A stretch of DNA of 15,259 nt from assembly GCA_964387645.1 (NCBI GenBank), contig CAYLYM010000094.1, positions 1-15,259 on the forward strand, written 5' to 3'. A model generated the notes under the pieces. That model was not told the DNA's origin. It made no database searches and saw only the letters and a program-made list of their open reading frames with translations. Position numbers and translations under genes: made by a program. Source of the stretch: CAYLYM01 sp964387645 (GTDB lineage: Bacteria; Calditrichota; Calditrichia; RBG-13-44-9). Shown here piece by piece: positions 7,682 through 14,029 of the stretch (positions are counted from its first letter, which is position 1; each line of letters begins with the position of its first letter).

Positions 7682-8161
7682 ATGAAAATCACGGCGCAAG
7701 AGGAGTATGGATTAAGAATTCTGCTTCGGATTGCTAGGGCGTCGAATTCCGATGGTTTAACCATTCCGGAGATTAGCGAGGCGGAGGGACTCTCGACACA
7801 CAATGTGGCAAAATTGTGCCGGATTCTTCGCCTGGCTGGCTTCATCCGGAGTAGCCGCGGAAAAACGGGAGGTTATATGTTGAAGCGTTCGCCTGAGGAG
7901 ATTCGCCTGGACGAAGTCCTTGAAGTTCTGGGTGGGAGACTTTTCTCGGACAATTTCTGCAAAAACCATGCAGGGACTAAAAGATTCTGTAGCAATTCTA
8001 AAGAGTGTTCAGTACGATATTTGTGGCAAATTATTCAAAACAGTGTTGATAATGTATTAAAACATATCACTTTACATGATCTCTTGGTTTTTAAACATTC
8101 GCTGACTGATAAACAAATACCAAAAAATACTGCCCCTGAAAAGGTTACTTGGATGAGTTGA
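7682..8161 (+). CDS. Rrf2-family Fe-S-sensing regulator, second copy
   Basis: A 159-residue Rrf2 protein: winged helix (AQEEYGLRILLRIAR, recognition helix around THNVAKLCRILRLAG, wing GKTGGYMLKRSP) followed by cysteines 93, 103 and 109 in NFCKNHAG...RFCSNSKECS. The spacing C-x9-C-x5-C differs from the first Rrf2 protein in this window. Such a triad can hold a [2Fe-2S] or [4Fe-4S] cluster, so it may sense Fe-S status, oxygen or nitric oxide. It lies 187 bases after sufT on the same strand; TATAAT at 7651-7656 hints at its own promoter, but no convincing -35 is present, so it may also be read from sufB. Targets are unknown; the suf arms and the iron transporter beyond it are the natural candidates. 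Confidence 0.92.
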   Translation: MKITAQEEYGLRILLRIARASNSDGLTIPEISEAEGLSTHNVAKLCRILRLAGFIRSSRGKTGGYMLKRSPEEIRLDEVLEVLGGRLFSDNFCKNHAGTKRFCSNSKECSVRYLWQIIQNSVDNVLKHITLHDLLVFKHSLTDKQIPKNTAPEKVTWMS

Positions 8162-8246
8162 TATGCAATCTCTCAGGTAAACTCAATTTTTTTACAGTCA
8201 AATTGAAAAGCCTAAAAAACTTCCAAAAAAGTTCAACTTTCATTAT

Positions 8247-9110
8247 CTAAATTTCAATATTTAACAGGGTTCTGGCCAACCAACCAATAAAGAATGAAAT
8301 GGTTGCCACTCTTAAACTGATAAGCACCATCTCCCCAAAAAAGCGAGCAAAAGATATATCTTTGACTACTGCAACGAAGTAGCTAAAAGTCAGAATAATC
8401 AAAATGGCAATGAGAAGTGTGTGTAGTAAAGCGAGATAGAAATTTGTTAAGAGAAAGTAGGGGAGTACCAAAAAAATAACAGCCAGGATGTAAGCGATGC
8501 CAGTATAAACAGCCGATCTGAAGGGTTCCTTATGTCCCTCTTCAGATTTTTCGGAGAGATATTCGGAAGCTACCATGGAAAGCGAAGCCGCAATTCCGGT
8601 AATCAGGCCTGCCAAACCAATAATACGGGTATTCTGCAAAGCTAAGGTGAAACCAGCCAGGGCGCCTGTAAGTTCAATCAGGACGTTGTTCAAGCCTAAC
8701 ACCATGGAACTAATGTACCTGATGCGTTCTTCATCAATCATATCGATAAGTAACTGCTCGTGTTTGATTTCATCTTCAGTGATATTCTTTGCAGAAGGCA
8801 AAACTTGAACTATAGTTGAATAAGCGCGCTCAGCTTTTTCTTCTCCTTTTTCCAACATCTTAACTCCAAAGACCACCCCGAAAATTCTGACCATAAGTAA
8901 ATAGAAGAAAATCAGAAAACGGCTCGGTTTGACATCTTCGCTGGAGTAGTTTTTCCATTCTTTAAAATGTCGAAGTTCGTCATCAAAAATTTTCTGGAGC
9001 ACTTCGCGATTTTTACCTTTTTCGCGGCGGGCTAAAGCGTGGTAAATATAATACTCGGTAATTTCGTTTTTTTGAAACATATGAATGAGTTTTCGATGTT
9101 CTTCGCTCAA
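8247..9110 (-). CDS. ferritin-like domain fused to VIT1/CCC1 membrane transporter (MbfA-like iron exporter)
   Basis: A 287-residue protein with two parts. Residues about 5-125 look like a rubrerythrin/ferritin-like four-helix domain: NEITEYYIY (Glu16, Glu19), DDELRHFKEW (Glu45-xx-His48), and EDEIKHEQ (Glu114-xx-His117), the spaced E and ExxH pattern of a diiron site. Residues about 135-283 form a VIT1/CCC1 membrane domain with about five hydrophobic helices and the family motifs LGLNNVLIELTGALAG and SMVASEYLSEKSE. Related MbfA proteins export iron and protect against peroxide, which suits a place between SUF and PerR genes. Direction of transport and metal (Fe or Mn) are inferred. A TTG at 9110 is the likeliest start; an ATG at 9080 would cut ten residues. 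It follows the CMD gene after 102 bases. Confidence 0.9.
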   Translation of the reverse strand: MSEEHRKLIHMFQKNEITEYYIYHALARREKGKNREVLQKIFDDELRHFKEWKNYSSEDVKPSRFLIFFYLLMVRIFGVVFGVKMLEKGEEKAERAYSTIVQVLPSAKNITEDEIKHEQLLIDMIDEERIRYISSMVLGLNNVLIELTGALAGFTLALQNTRIIGLAGLITGIAASLSMVASEYLSEKSEEGHKEPFRSAVYTGIAYILAVIFLVLPYFLLTNFYLALLHTLLIAILIILTFSYFVAVVKDISFARFFGEMVLISLRVATISFFIGWLARTLLNIEI

Positions 9111-9212
9111 TACTATTTGTTCTATCTATCTTCTCTCTCGAGTAAATTCATTTTTCTTTCATAAAAAATACCAAAGATAACGGATTTGATTGATTTAAAC
9201 AATGAATTTATT

Positions 9213-9575
9213 TTACTCCCGATGTTCTTTCTGTAGTTTATCCCAGGTATCAAATGCTCGACGAAGATGTGGAATCACAATCGATCCGCCCACAATCAGG
9301 CTGATGGACAGAGCTTCCTCGAATTCCTCGCTCGTAACACCTTCTTCAAAACAACGAATAACGTGATAGGTTATACAATCATCGCAGCGTAAAACCATTG
9401 AAGCTACCAATCCCAGCAGTTCTTTAAATTTTGTGGGTAAAATGCCTTTGTCCCGGTAAGTTTGTGAATCAAGGCTGAAAAATCTTTTTGTCGTTAATCC
9501 AGCATATTTCATCACGATTTCGTTAAGACGCTCCCTTTCTTGCTGAAATTGTTCGATAGATTTGTGAAATTGCAT
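9213..9575 (-). CDS. AhpD-like carboxymuconolactone decarboxylase-family protein
   Basis: A 120-residue all-helical protein of the CMD/AhpD fold. The redox motif Cys64-Asp-Asp-Cys67-x3-His71 (RCDDCITYH) matches the CxxC-x3-H proton-relay motif of AhpD, and Glu52 in KFKELLGL sits where AhpD has its conserved glutamate. Such proteins are thiol oxidoreductases that can reduce AhpC peroxiredoxins; true decarboxylases lack the CxxC. One extra cysteine, Cys75, follows. GGAGG lies four bases before the ATG at 9575. It is upstream of the ferritin-VIT1 gene on the same strand, and an AhpC-like peroxiredoxin is encoded 2.1 kb away, so an AhpC/AhpD pair is plausible but not proven. Confidence 0.88.
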   Translation of the reverse strand: MQFHKSIEQFQQERERLNEIVMKYAGLTTKRFFSLDSQTYRDKGILPTKFKELLGLVASMVLRCDDCITYHVIRCFEEGVTSEEFEEALSISLIVGGSIVIPHLRRAFDTWDKLQKEHRE

Positions 9576-9892
9576 ATTTCCTCCATATATATTTCTTCTG
9601 TTTGTAATATGAAAAAAATTATCCGATTGAAAAAGTGTATTAGTAAAAAGTTAGCACTCAATGGTCTTACAGAATTTGAATTCATTCAAGCATGTAAAAC
9701 GAGTTGTTGAAATTGAATAGAAGTTTCTTATAGGTGAAAAAAATTACGAATATATTTGAAAATTTCCTCATTCCAGAGATAAAATTTTACTAAACTGATT
9801 AGAAGAGAAAAAGGTTGAAAATTTTTTACGTTTGTCAGGAAAAGAACACATCTCATAGTAGGCCACTGTGAATATACGTTAATTTAAATAAA
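9576..9892. other. divergent intergenic region between CMD gene and pruA
   Basis: About 300 AT-rich bases without a credible ORF. On the minus strand TTGAGT (9661-9656), 16 bases, TACACT (9639-9634) could be the promoter of the CMD gene. TTAGCACTC at 9651-9659 equals one arm of the CIRCE heat-shock operator, but the second arm is missing. Confidence 0.5.
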
Positions 9893-9921
9893 TTGACATT
9901 TTTTGTGTATTTACTTACATT
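9893..9921 (+). promoter_or_regulatory. promoter of pruA
   Basis: TTGACA (9893-9898), 17 bases, TACATT (9916-9921). Transcription would begin near 9928, leaving a leader of about 60 bases before the GTG at 9991. Confidence 0.65.
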
Positions 9922-9990
9922 TTCTACTGGGATGATAAGTGAAACCGTGACAACTCATAATAAATGGCAAAACAGAAAGGAGGCAAAGTC

Positions 9991-11625
9991 GTGGTCAACG
10001 CCAAATTTAATCTTCCACTGCCACCCAATGAACCCATTAAAAGTTATGCACCTGGCACACCAGAACGAGAAGCTTTGAAGGTCAAATTGGCCGATATGCG
10101 CAGTCAGCATATTGAGATTCCCTTAATCATTGGCGGTAAGGAAATCAGAACTGGTAAAATCGGTCAGTGTGTGATGCCGCATAACCATGGGACGGTTTTG
10201 GCAAACTATCATCAAGCTGGAGAAAAGGAAGTTCAGATGGCGATAGAGGCAGCACTCAAGGCCAGAGAGATTTGGGCATCCATGGAATGGCATGATCGGA
10301 TTGCCATTTTCATGCGGGCAGCCGAATTGTTAGCTGGTCCATGGCGGTATGTTCTGAATGCCGCTACTATGTTAGGACAAAGTAAAAATGTTTTTCAGGC
10401 TGAAATCGATTCTGCCTGCGAATTGGTGGACTTCTTGCGTTTCAATTCTTATTATGCCATGCAAATCTTTGAACACCAACCGCCCTATTCACCACTGGGT
10501 ACCTGGAATCGTATGGAATATCGTCCGTTAGAAGGATTTATCTTTGCCGTAACGCCTTTTAACTTCACTTCCATTGCTGGTAATCTACCGTCCGCTCCGG
10601 CCATTGTCGGAAATGTAGTGTTGTGGAAACCTGCCTCCAGTGCGGTTTATTCGGCTTATTACATAATAAAATTATTCCAGGAAGCTGGTTTACCTGATGG
10701 TGTAATCAATTTCATTCCAGGACCTGGCGCTACTGTGGGTACTCCAGTGATGAATTCGCCCGAATTGGCGGGAATCCATTTCACCGGCAGCACCGCGACT
10801 TTCCAGACCATGTGGAAAACCATTGGTAATAATATTAAGAATTATAAATGGTATCCCAGGGTCGTTGGTGAAACCGGCGGAAAAGATTTTGTTTTTGCTC
10901 ATAATAGTGCTGACATAGAGGCGCTGGGAGTTGCCCTCATCCGTGGTGCTTATGAATACCAGGGGCAAAAATGTTCAGCCGCTTCGCGGGCATATATTCC
11001 CAAATCTATCTGGCCGGATCTGAAGGACTATTTGATCAGTGAGTTGAAAACGGTAAAAATTGGAGATGTGGAAGATTTCACAAATTTTATGAATGCAGTC
11101 ATCGACCGGGCAGCTTTTAACACCATTACGGAATACATAGAATACATTAAAAAGTCGGATGAAGCCGAAATCATTTACGGCGGTAACTATGACGATTCAG
11201 TTGGATACTTCATCGAACCTACCATTGTAGTTACCAAAAATCCGCATTTCCGTACCATGGAAGAAGAAATTTTCGGTCCGGTGCTCACGATTTACGTTTA
11301 CGATGACGATAAGTATGAAGAAACCCTTTATTTATGTGATCAAACTTCGCCTTACGGTTTGACCGGATCGATTTTTGCAAACAATCGTCAGGCAATCGCC
11401 GTGGCTGATAAAATTTTGGTGAATGCGGCGGGTAATTTTTATATTAATGATAAACCCACTGGAGCAGTGGTGGGGCAGCAGCCGTTTGGCGGTAGCCGGG
11501 CCAGCGGAACCAACGATAAAGCCGGAAGCTATTTAAATATGATTCGTTGGGTTACGCCACGTACCATTAAAGAAAGTTTTGTACCGCCACGAGATTATCG
11601 TTATCCTTTTATGGCCGATAAATGA
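9991..11625 (+). CDS. pruA: 1-pyrroline-5-carboxylate dehydrogenase (ALDH4-type)
   Basis: About 544 residues; NAD-dependent oxidation of glutamate semialdehyde/P5C to glutamate, the second step of proline breakdown. The aldehyde dehydrogenase catalytic residues are Cys328 in GQKCSAASRAY and Glu294 in GETGGKDFV; FTGST (264-268) binds the cofactor and EEEIFGPVL is conserved late. The N-terminus (PNEPIKSYAPGTPER) and overall length match the long single-function group that includes mitochondrial ALDH4A1, and no proline dehydrogenase domain is fused. I choose GTG at 9991: AAAGGAGG (9976-9983) lies seven bases before it, whereas the in-frame ATG at 9964 has no ribosome site and would read the Shine-Dalgarno as codons. 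No putA/prodh gene is in the window. It has its own promoter and a strong terminator. Confidence 0.95.
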   Translation: MVNAKFNLPLPPNEPIKSYAPGTPEREALKVKLADMRSQHIEIPLIIGGKEIRTGKIGQCVMPHNHGTVLANYHQAGEKEVQMAIEAALKAREIWASMEWHDRIAIFMRAAELLAGPWRYVLNAATMLGQSKNVFQAEIDSACELVDFLRFNSYYAMQIFEHQPPYSPLGTWNRMEYRPLEGFIFAVTPFNFTSIAGNLPSAPAIVGNVVLWKPASSAVYSAYYIIKLFQEAGLPDGVINFIPGPGATVGTPVMNSPELAGIHFTGSTATFQTMWKTIGNNIKNYKWYPRVVGETGGKDFVFAHNSADIEALGVALIRGAYEYQGQKCSAASRAYIPKSIWPDLKDYLISELKTVKIGDVEDFTNFMNAVIDRAAFNTITEYIEYIKKSDEAEIIYGGNYDDSVGYFIEPTIVVTKNPHFRTMEEEIFGPVLTIYVYDDDKYEETLYLCDQTSPYGLTGSIFANNRQAIAVADKILVNAAGNFYINDKPTGAVVGQQPFGGSRASGTNDKAGSYLNMIRWVTPRTIKESFVPPRDYRYPFMADK

Positions 11626-11644
11626 TAACGGATTAAAGTAAAAT

Positions 11645-11680
11645 AAAAATCCTCCCATATCTCGTGGGAGGGTTTTTTAT
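11645..11680. terminator. bidirectional intrinsic terminator between pruA and peroxiredoxin
   Basis: The 7-bp G-C-rich stem CCTCCCA (11651-11657) / TGGGAGG (11665-11671) has a 7-base loop, with A-rich sequence on the left and TTTTTT on the right. It can therefore stop both pruA (plus) and the convergent perR-peroxiredoxin transcript (minus). Confidence 0.94.
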
Positions 11681-11702
11681 ATGTTGTAAATAAAAATGCC
11701 TC

Positions 11703-12245
11703 TTAAACTTCTAAGGTCGGTTGACCAGGTTCCCAGTTGCAGGGGATTAATCCACCTACTTGCAAGGCTTCCAAAACGCGGATAACTTCATGGATATTCC
11801 GTCCAACATTAAGGTCGTTTACACAAACCCAGCGAATAATGCCTTCTGGGTCCACAATGTAAGTGGTGCGGTAAGCGACTTTTTCTTCTTTCTCTAAAGT
11901 ACCCAGATCTTCGGCCAGAGATTTGGAAGTATCTGCTAAAAGTGGGAATTTTAAATCCTTTAAATCTTTATGATCCTTGCGCCAGGCGAGATGGACATAT
12001 TCAGAGTCTGTAGATGCGCCGATAAGCATGGTATTTCTTTTTTCGAATTCTTCATAATTTTTATTAAATTCGGCGATTTCTGTCGGACACACAAAAGTGA
12101 AGTCTTTGGGATACCAGAACATGACCATCCACTTTTTGGCCTTCTTGTGATCCTCTGACGTAATGGTTGTAAATTCTTTCCCATGCTCCAGAGAAACCGT
12201 TGCTAACTTTTTGAATTCTGGGAATTTTTCACCAACACCTAACAT
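11703..12245 (-). CDS. AhpC-like 2-Cys peroxiredoxin
   Basis: A 180-residue thioredoxin-fold peroxidase reducing hydrogen peroxide and organic hydroperoxides. The peroxidatic Cys53 lies in DFTFVCPTEI with the flanking proline and threonine; the resolving cysteine is probably Cys169 in LIPCNWEPGQPTL. A third cysteine, Cys141, lies in RWVCVND. The PCNW...G-PTL tail recalls mycobacterial-type AhpC, which is recycled by AhpD rather than AhpF; no ahpF gene is in the window while an AhpD-like gene is. It lies 51 bases after perR on the same strand, so both are probably one transcript under PerR control. The start codon lies inside a short perfect palindrome, ACATAATTATGT (12242-12253). Ends at the shared terminator. 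Confidence 0.95.
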   Translation of the reverse strand: MLGVGEKFPEFKKLATVSLEHGKEFTTITSEDHKKAKKWMVMFWYPKDFTFVCPTEIAEFNKNYEEFEKRNTMLIGASTDSEYVHLAWRKDHKDLKDLKFPLLADTSKSLAEDLGTLEKEEKVAYRTTYIVDPEGIIRWVCVNDLNVGRNIHEVIRVLEALQVGGLIPCNWEPGQPTLEV

Positions 12246-12296
12246 AATTATGTCTCATATTTTTAATTAAAATTAATATTTCAAGTTACTGTATTT

Positions 12297-12689
12297 TCAT
12301 AATTTAGAACATTCAGAACAAATACCATAAAACTCTAACTTGTAACGAAATATGTGATGAGGAATCGATCTTTGTATGGATTCGATTTCAAATTGTGATA
12401 TGGATTTTTCGATATCATAGATTTTTCCGCAGCGCTCGCAAATAAAGTGGGAATGGGGAGTTGGGTTGCCATCGAAATGCCTTTTGGCATCGCCGGTATA
12501 AACCTCGTGAACCTTACCCTGATATATTAAAATATTTAAATTTCGATAAATAGTACCCATACTAATATTGGGCATTTGTTTTTTTAATTCATTAAAAATC
12601 ATCTCAGCAGTAGGATGATCTTTTGAATGTCTTAAAAATTCAATAATTTTTTTTCGTTGTTCAGTATTTTTCAAATTTTTTGAAATCAT
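12297..12689 (-). CDS. perR: PerR-type Fur-family peroxide-sensing repressor
   Basis: A 130-residue Fur-family protein: winged helix (HPTAEMIF, then the recognition helix in MGTIYRNLNIL) and a C-terminal metal domain. Two CxxC pairs, Cys84/Cys87 (ICERCGK) and Cys124/Cys127 (GICSECSKL), would hold structural zinc. Regulatory-site candidates are His25, Asp73, His79 and His81 (FDGNPTPHSHF) and Asp92 in CGKIYD; that last position is Asp in PerR and Glu in Fur, which favours a peroxide sensor acting by metal-catalysed histidine oxidation. Downstream is a peroxiredoxin gene, and a palindromic operator lies just in front, both as expected of PerR. No clear Shine-Dalgarno sequence is seen before the ATG. 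Confidence 0.9.
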   Translation of the reverse strand: MISKNLKNTEQRKKIIEFLRHSKDHPTAEMIFNELKKQMPNISMGTIYRNLNILIYQGKVHEVYTGDAKRHFDGNPTPHSHFICERCGKIYDIEKSISQFEIESIQRSIPHHIFRYKLEFYGICSECSKL

Positions 12690-12703
12690 ATCTCATAATA
12701 ATT

Positions 12704-12720
12704 TTAAGAATCATTCTTAA
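12704..12720 (-). promoter_or_regulatory. PerR/Fur-type operator in front of perR
   Basis: TTAAGAAT-C-ATTCTTAA is a perfect 8-1-8 inverted repeat, the same spacing and AT-rich halves as the PerR box (TTATAATNATTATAA) and Fur box. It lies 15-31 bases before the perR ATG. A possible minus-strand promoter, TTGGCA-N16-TAAATT, lies directly upstream, so bound PerR would cover the transcription start: autorepression. Confidence 0.8.
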
Positions 12721-12788
12721 TTTAATAAATAAATGTTGATTGCCAAAATTATTTTTAATTTTTTTGAAATTGTAGGCGTGTAGGTTAC

Positions 12789-12820
12789 TTCGCTGAATTG
12801 GCTGTATGTCAATCAGCGAA
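12789..12820. other. stable hairpin between perR and nfo
   Basis: TTCGCTG (12789-12795) pairs with CAGCGAA (12814-12820) and ATTG (12797-12800) with CAAT (12810-12813), an 11-bp stem with one bulged A and a 9-base loop. It lies about 110 bases past the nfo stop and about 70 bases upstream of the perR operator. No T tract follows directly on either strand, so it is not a classic terminator. Confidence 0.55.
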
Positions 12821-12927
12821 TCATTCTATGATTTTTTCATTGTAAACTCCCAAATGGTGTGAAGCTCGGTACCCTTCTGGCGATTTGATGATGTTTTCCT
12901 GCCGAATCAGCGATTTGTTGTATTTTT

Positions 12928-13812
12928 TTAATCATTTAAACTGCGTAAAAGAATCAAATCTTCCGCGTAAGCGGCATCACCGCCGGGGATTTCCAGAATC
13001 ATGGGAATGGATGATAAATCCGGGTCATTAAGCAAGGCACTGAATCCATCTATTCCAATGTAGCCCCTGCCGATGCGTTCATGCCGGTCTCTCCGAGTGC
13101 CCAATTCCTTTTTGCTATCGTTTAAATGAAGAAGTTTGAGTTTTTCCAGTCCAATGATCTGGTCGAATAGCCTTTTTGTTTTTATCCATTCATTGGCATT
13201 CCGGATGGGATAGCCGGCAGCAAATACATGGCATGTATCCAGGCAAACGGCAATTCGATCCCCCAGATGCGATTGATCGATGATTGCTTTGAGCTGCTCG
13301 AATGAATATCCTAAATTGGTTCCCTGTCCAGCGGTAGTTTCCAGTAAAACTGTGGTATTCTGAGCTCCGGATTTCTCATAAGCCTTCTGGATGGATTCAG
13401 CAATTTTTCTGATACCGGCTTCTTCGCCCTCACCCATATGGGCTCCCGGATGCATCACTAAATAAGGAATCTGCAAAGTTTCACATCTTTCAAGTTCCTT
13501 GGTGAAATTCTTGAAAGACAGACCGTAGGTTTTGGGATCTGGGCTGGCCAGGTTAATGAGGTAAGCATCATGAACTGCCACAGGGTTGACGCCGGTTTCT
13601 TTGCGAGCAGTGAAAAATTTCTGAATGGCTTCGTCAGAAAGAGGAGAAACGTGCCATTGCATCTGGTTCTTGCTGAAAATCTGAACCACGTCACATCTGA
13701 TTTTTTGGCCAGAATAAAGGGCGTTGTGAAGTCCACCGGCAATTGAAGTGTGCGCGCCTAATAATGGTTTATTATGTTGTTTTGTCTCACGTTCCAACAA
13801 AATAACTTTCAC
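12928..13812 (-). CDS. nfo: endonuclease IV, AP-site DNA repair nuclease
   Basis: A 294-residue TIM-barrel nuclease that cuts DNA 5' of abasic sites and removes oxidised 3' ends. All nine zinc ligands of the family can be placed: His81, His121, Glu158, Asp192, His195, His229, Asp242, His244 and Glu274, in segments such as VAVHDAY, LVMHPGAH, LLETTAGQG, CLDTCH, LHLNDSK and RDRHERIGRG. GAHTSIAGGL near residue 19 is where most homologues begin, so the GTG at 13812 gives a basic N-terminal extension of about 16 residues; no ATG lies between and the ribosome site is poor, so the start is uncertain. Placed behind perR, it fits oxidative damage repair. A TTGTTA-N17-TATTTT element (minus, about 13853-13881) could be its promoter. 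Confidence 0.95.
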   Translation of the reverse strand: MKVILLERETKQHNKPLLGAHTSIAGGLHNALYSGQKIRCDVVQIFSKNQMQWHVSPLSDEAIQKFFTARKETGVNPVAVHDAYLINLASPDPKTYGLSFKNFTKELERCETLQIPYLVMHPGAHMGEGEEAGIRKIAESIQKAYEKSGAQNTTVLLETTAGQGTNLGYSFEQLKAIIDQSHLGDRIAVCLDTCHVFAAGYPIRNANEWIKTKRLFDQIIGLEKLKLLHLNDSKKELGTRRDRHERIGRGYIGIDGFSALLNDPDLSSIPMILEIPGGDAAYAEDLILLRSLND

Positions 13813-13860
13813 CAGGTTTCTGATACCTTGTAGTTGATATTCTTCTATTGATTTTAAAAA

Positions 13861-13890
13861 TATTCTTGAAAAAAAATTTTAACAAGAATA
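13861..13890. repeat. inverted repeat upstream of nfo
   Basis: TATTCTTG (13861-13868) and CAAGAATA (13883-13890) are perfect 8-base arms around a 14-base A/T spacer, 49-78 bases before the nfo start and overlapping its best promoter candidate. It could be a regulator site. Confidence 0.45.
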
Positions 13891-13978
13891 GTTTATAAGT
13901 TTAGATAATTGAGAATTCTAAAAATAGAAATATTATTTGCATCCAACTTTTTTAAATAATAGAAAGGTATTTTAGAAT

Positions 13979-13994
13979 CATGATTAACAATCAT
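13979..13994. repeat. short palindrome downstream of the unknown gene
   Basis: ATGATT-AAC-AATCAT (13980-13994) is a perfect 6-3-6 inverted repeat, overlapped on the left by AATCATGATT. The adjoining TTTTAGAATCAT resembles the left half of the perR operator. It is about 35 bases past the stop at 14030 and 170 bases before nfo. Confidence 0.35.
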
Positions 13995-14029
13995 TTTTAA
14001 CGTTGGTTTCTTTTTTATTCGTTGATAAT

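Noticed and set aside
8183..8206. TCAATTT/AAATTGA hairpin between the convergent rrf2B and VIT1 genes as a terminator
   Set aside because: The stem has one or two G-C pairs and a 10-base loop, with no T run after it on either strand.
9651..9659. TTAGCACTC, identical to one arm of the CIRCE heat-shock operator
   Set aside because: The partner arm GAGTGCTAA is absent at the required 9-base distance or anywhere near, and the flanking genes are not chaperones.
9660..9719. 19-codon plus-strand ORF MVLQNLNSF...
   Set aside because: No ribosome site precedes it, composition is that of the intergenic DNA, and it is too short to judge.
12242..12253. Palindrome ACATAATTATGT over the peroxiredoxin start codon as a second PerR box
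   Set aside because: It is only 12 bases, lacks the odd-spaced 7-1-7 geometry and could arise by chance in AT-rich DNA around an ATG.
12860..12878. AGCTCGGTACCC resembling a cloning-vector polylinker
   Set aside because: The match is only 12 bases, the flanks differ from pUC-type polylinkers, and native genes continue on both sides; vector contamination is not supported.
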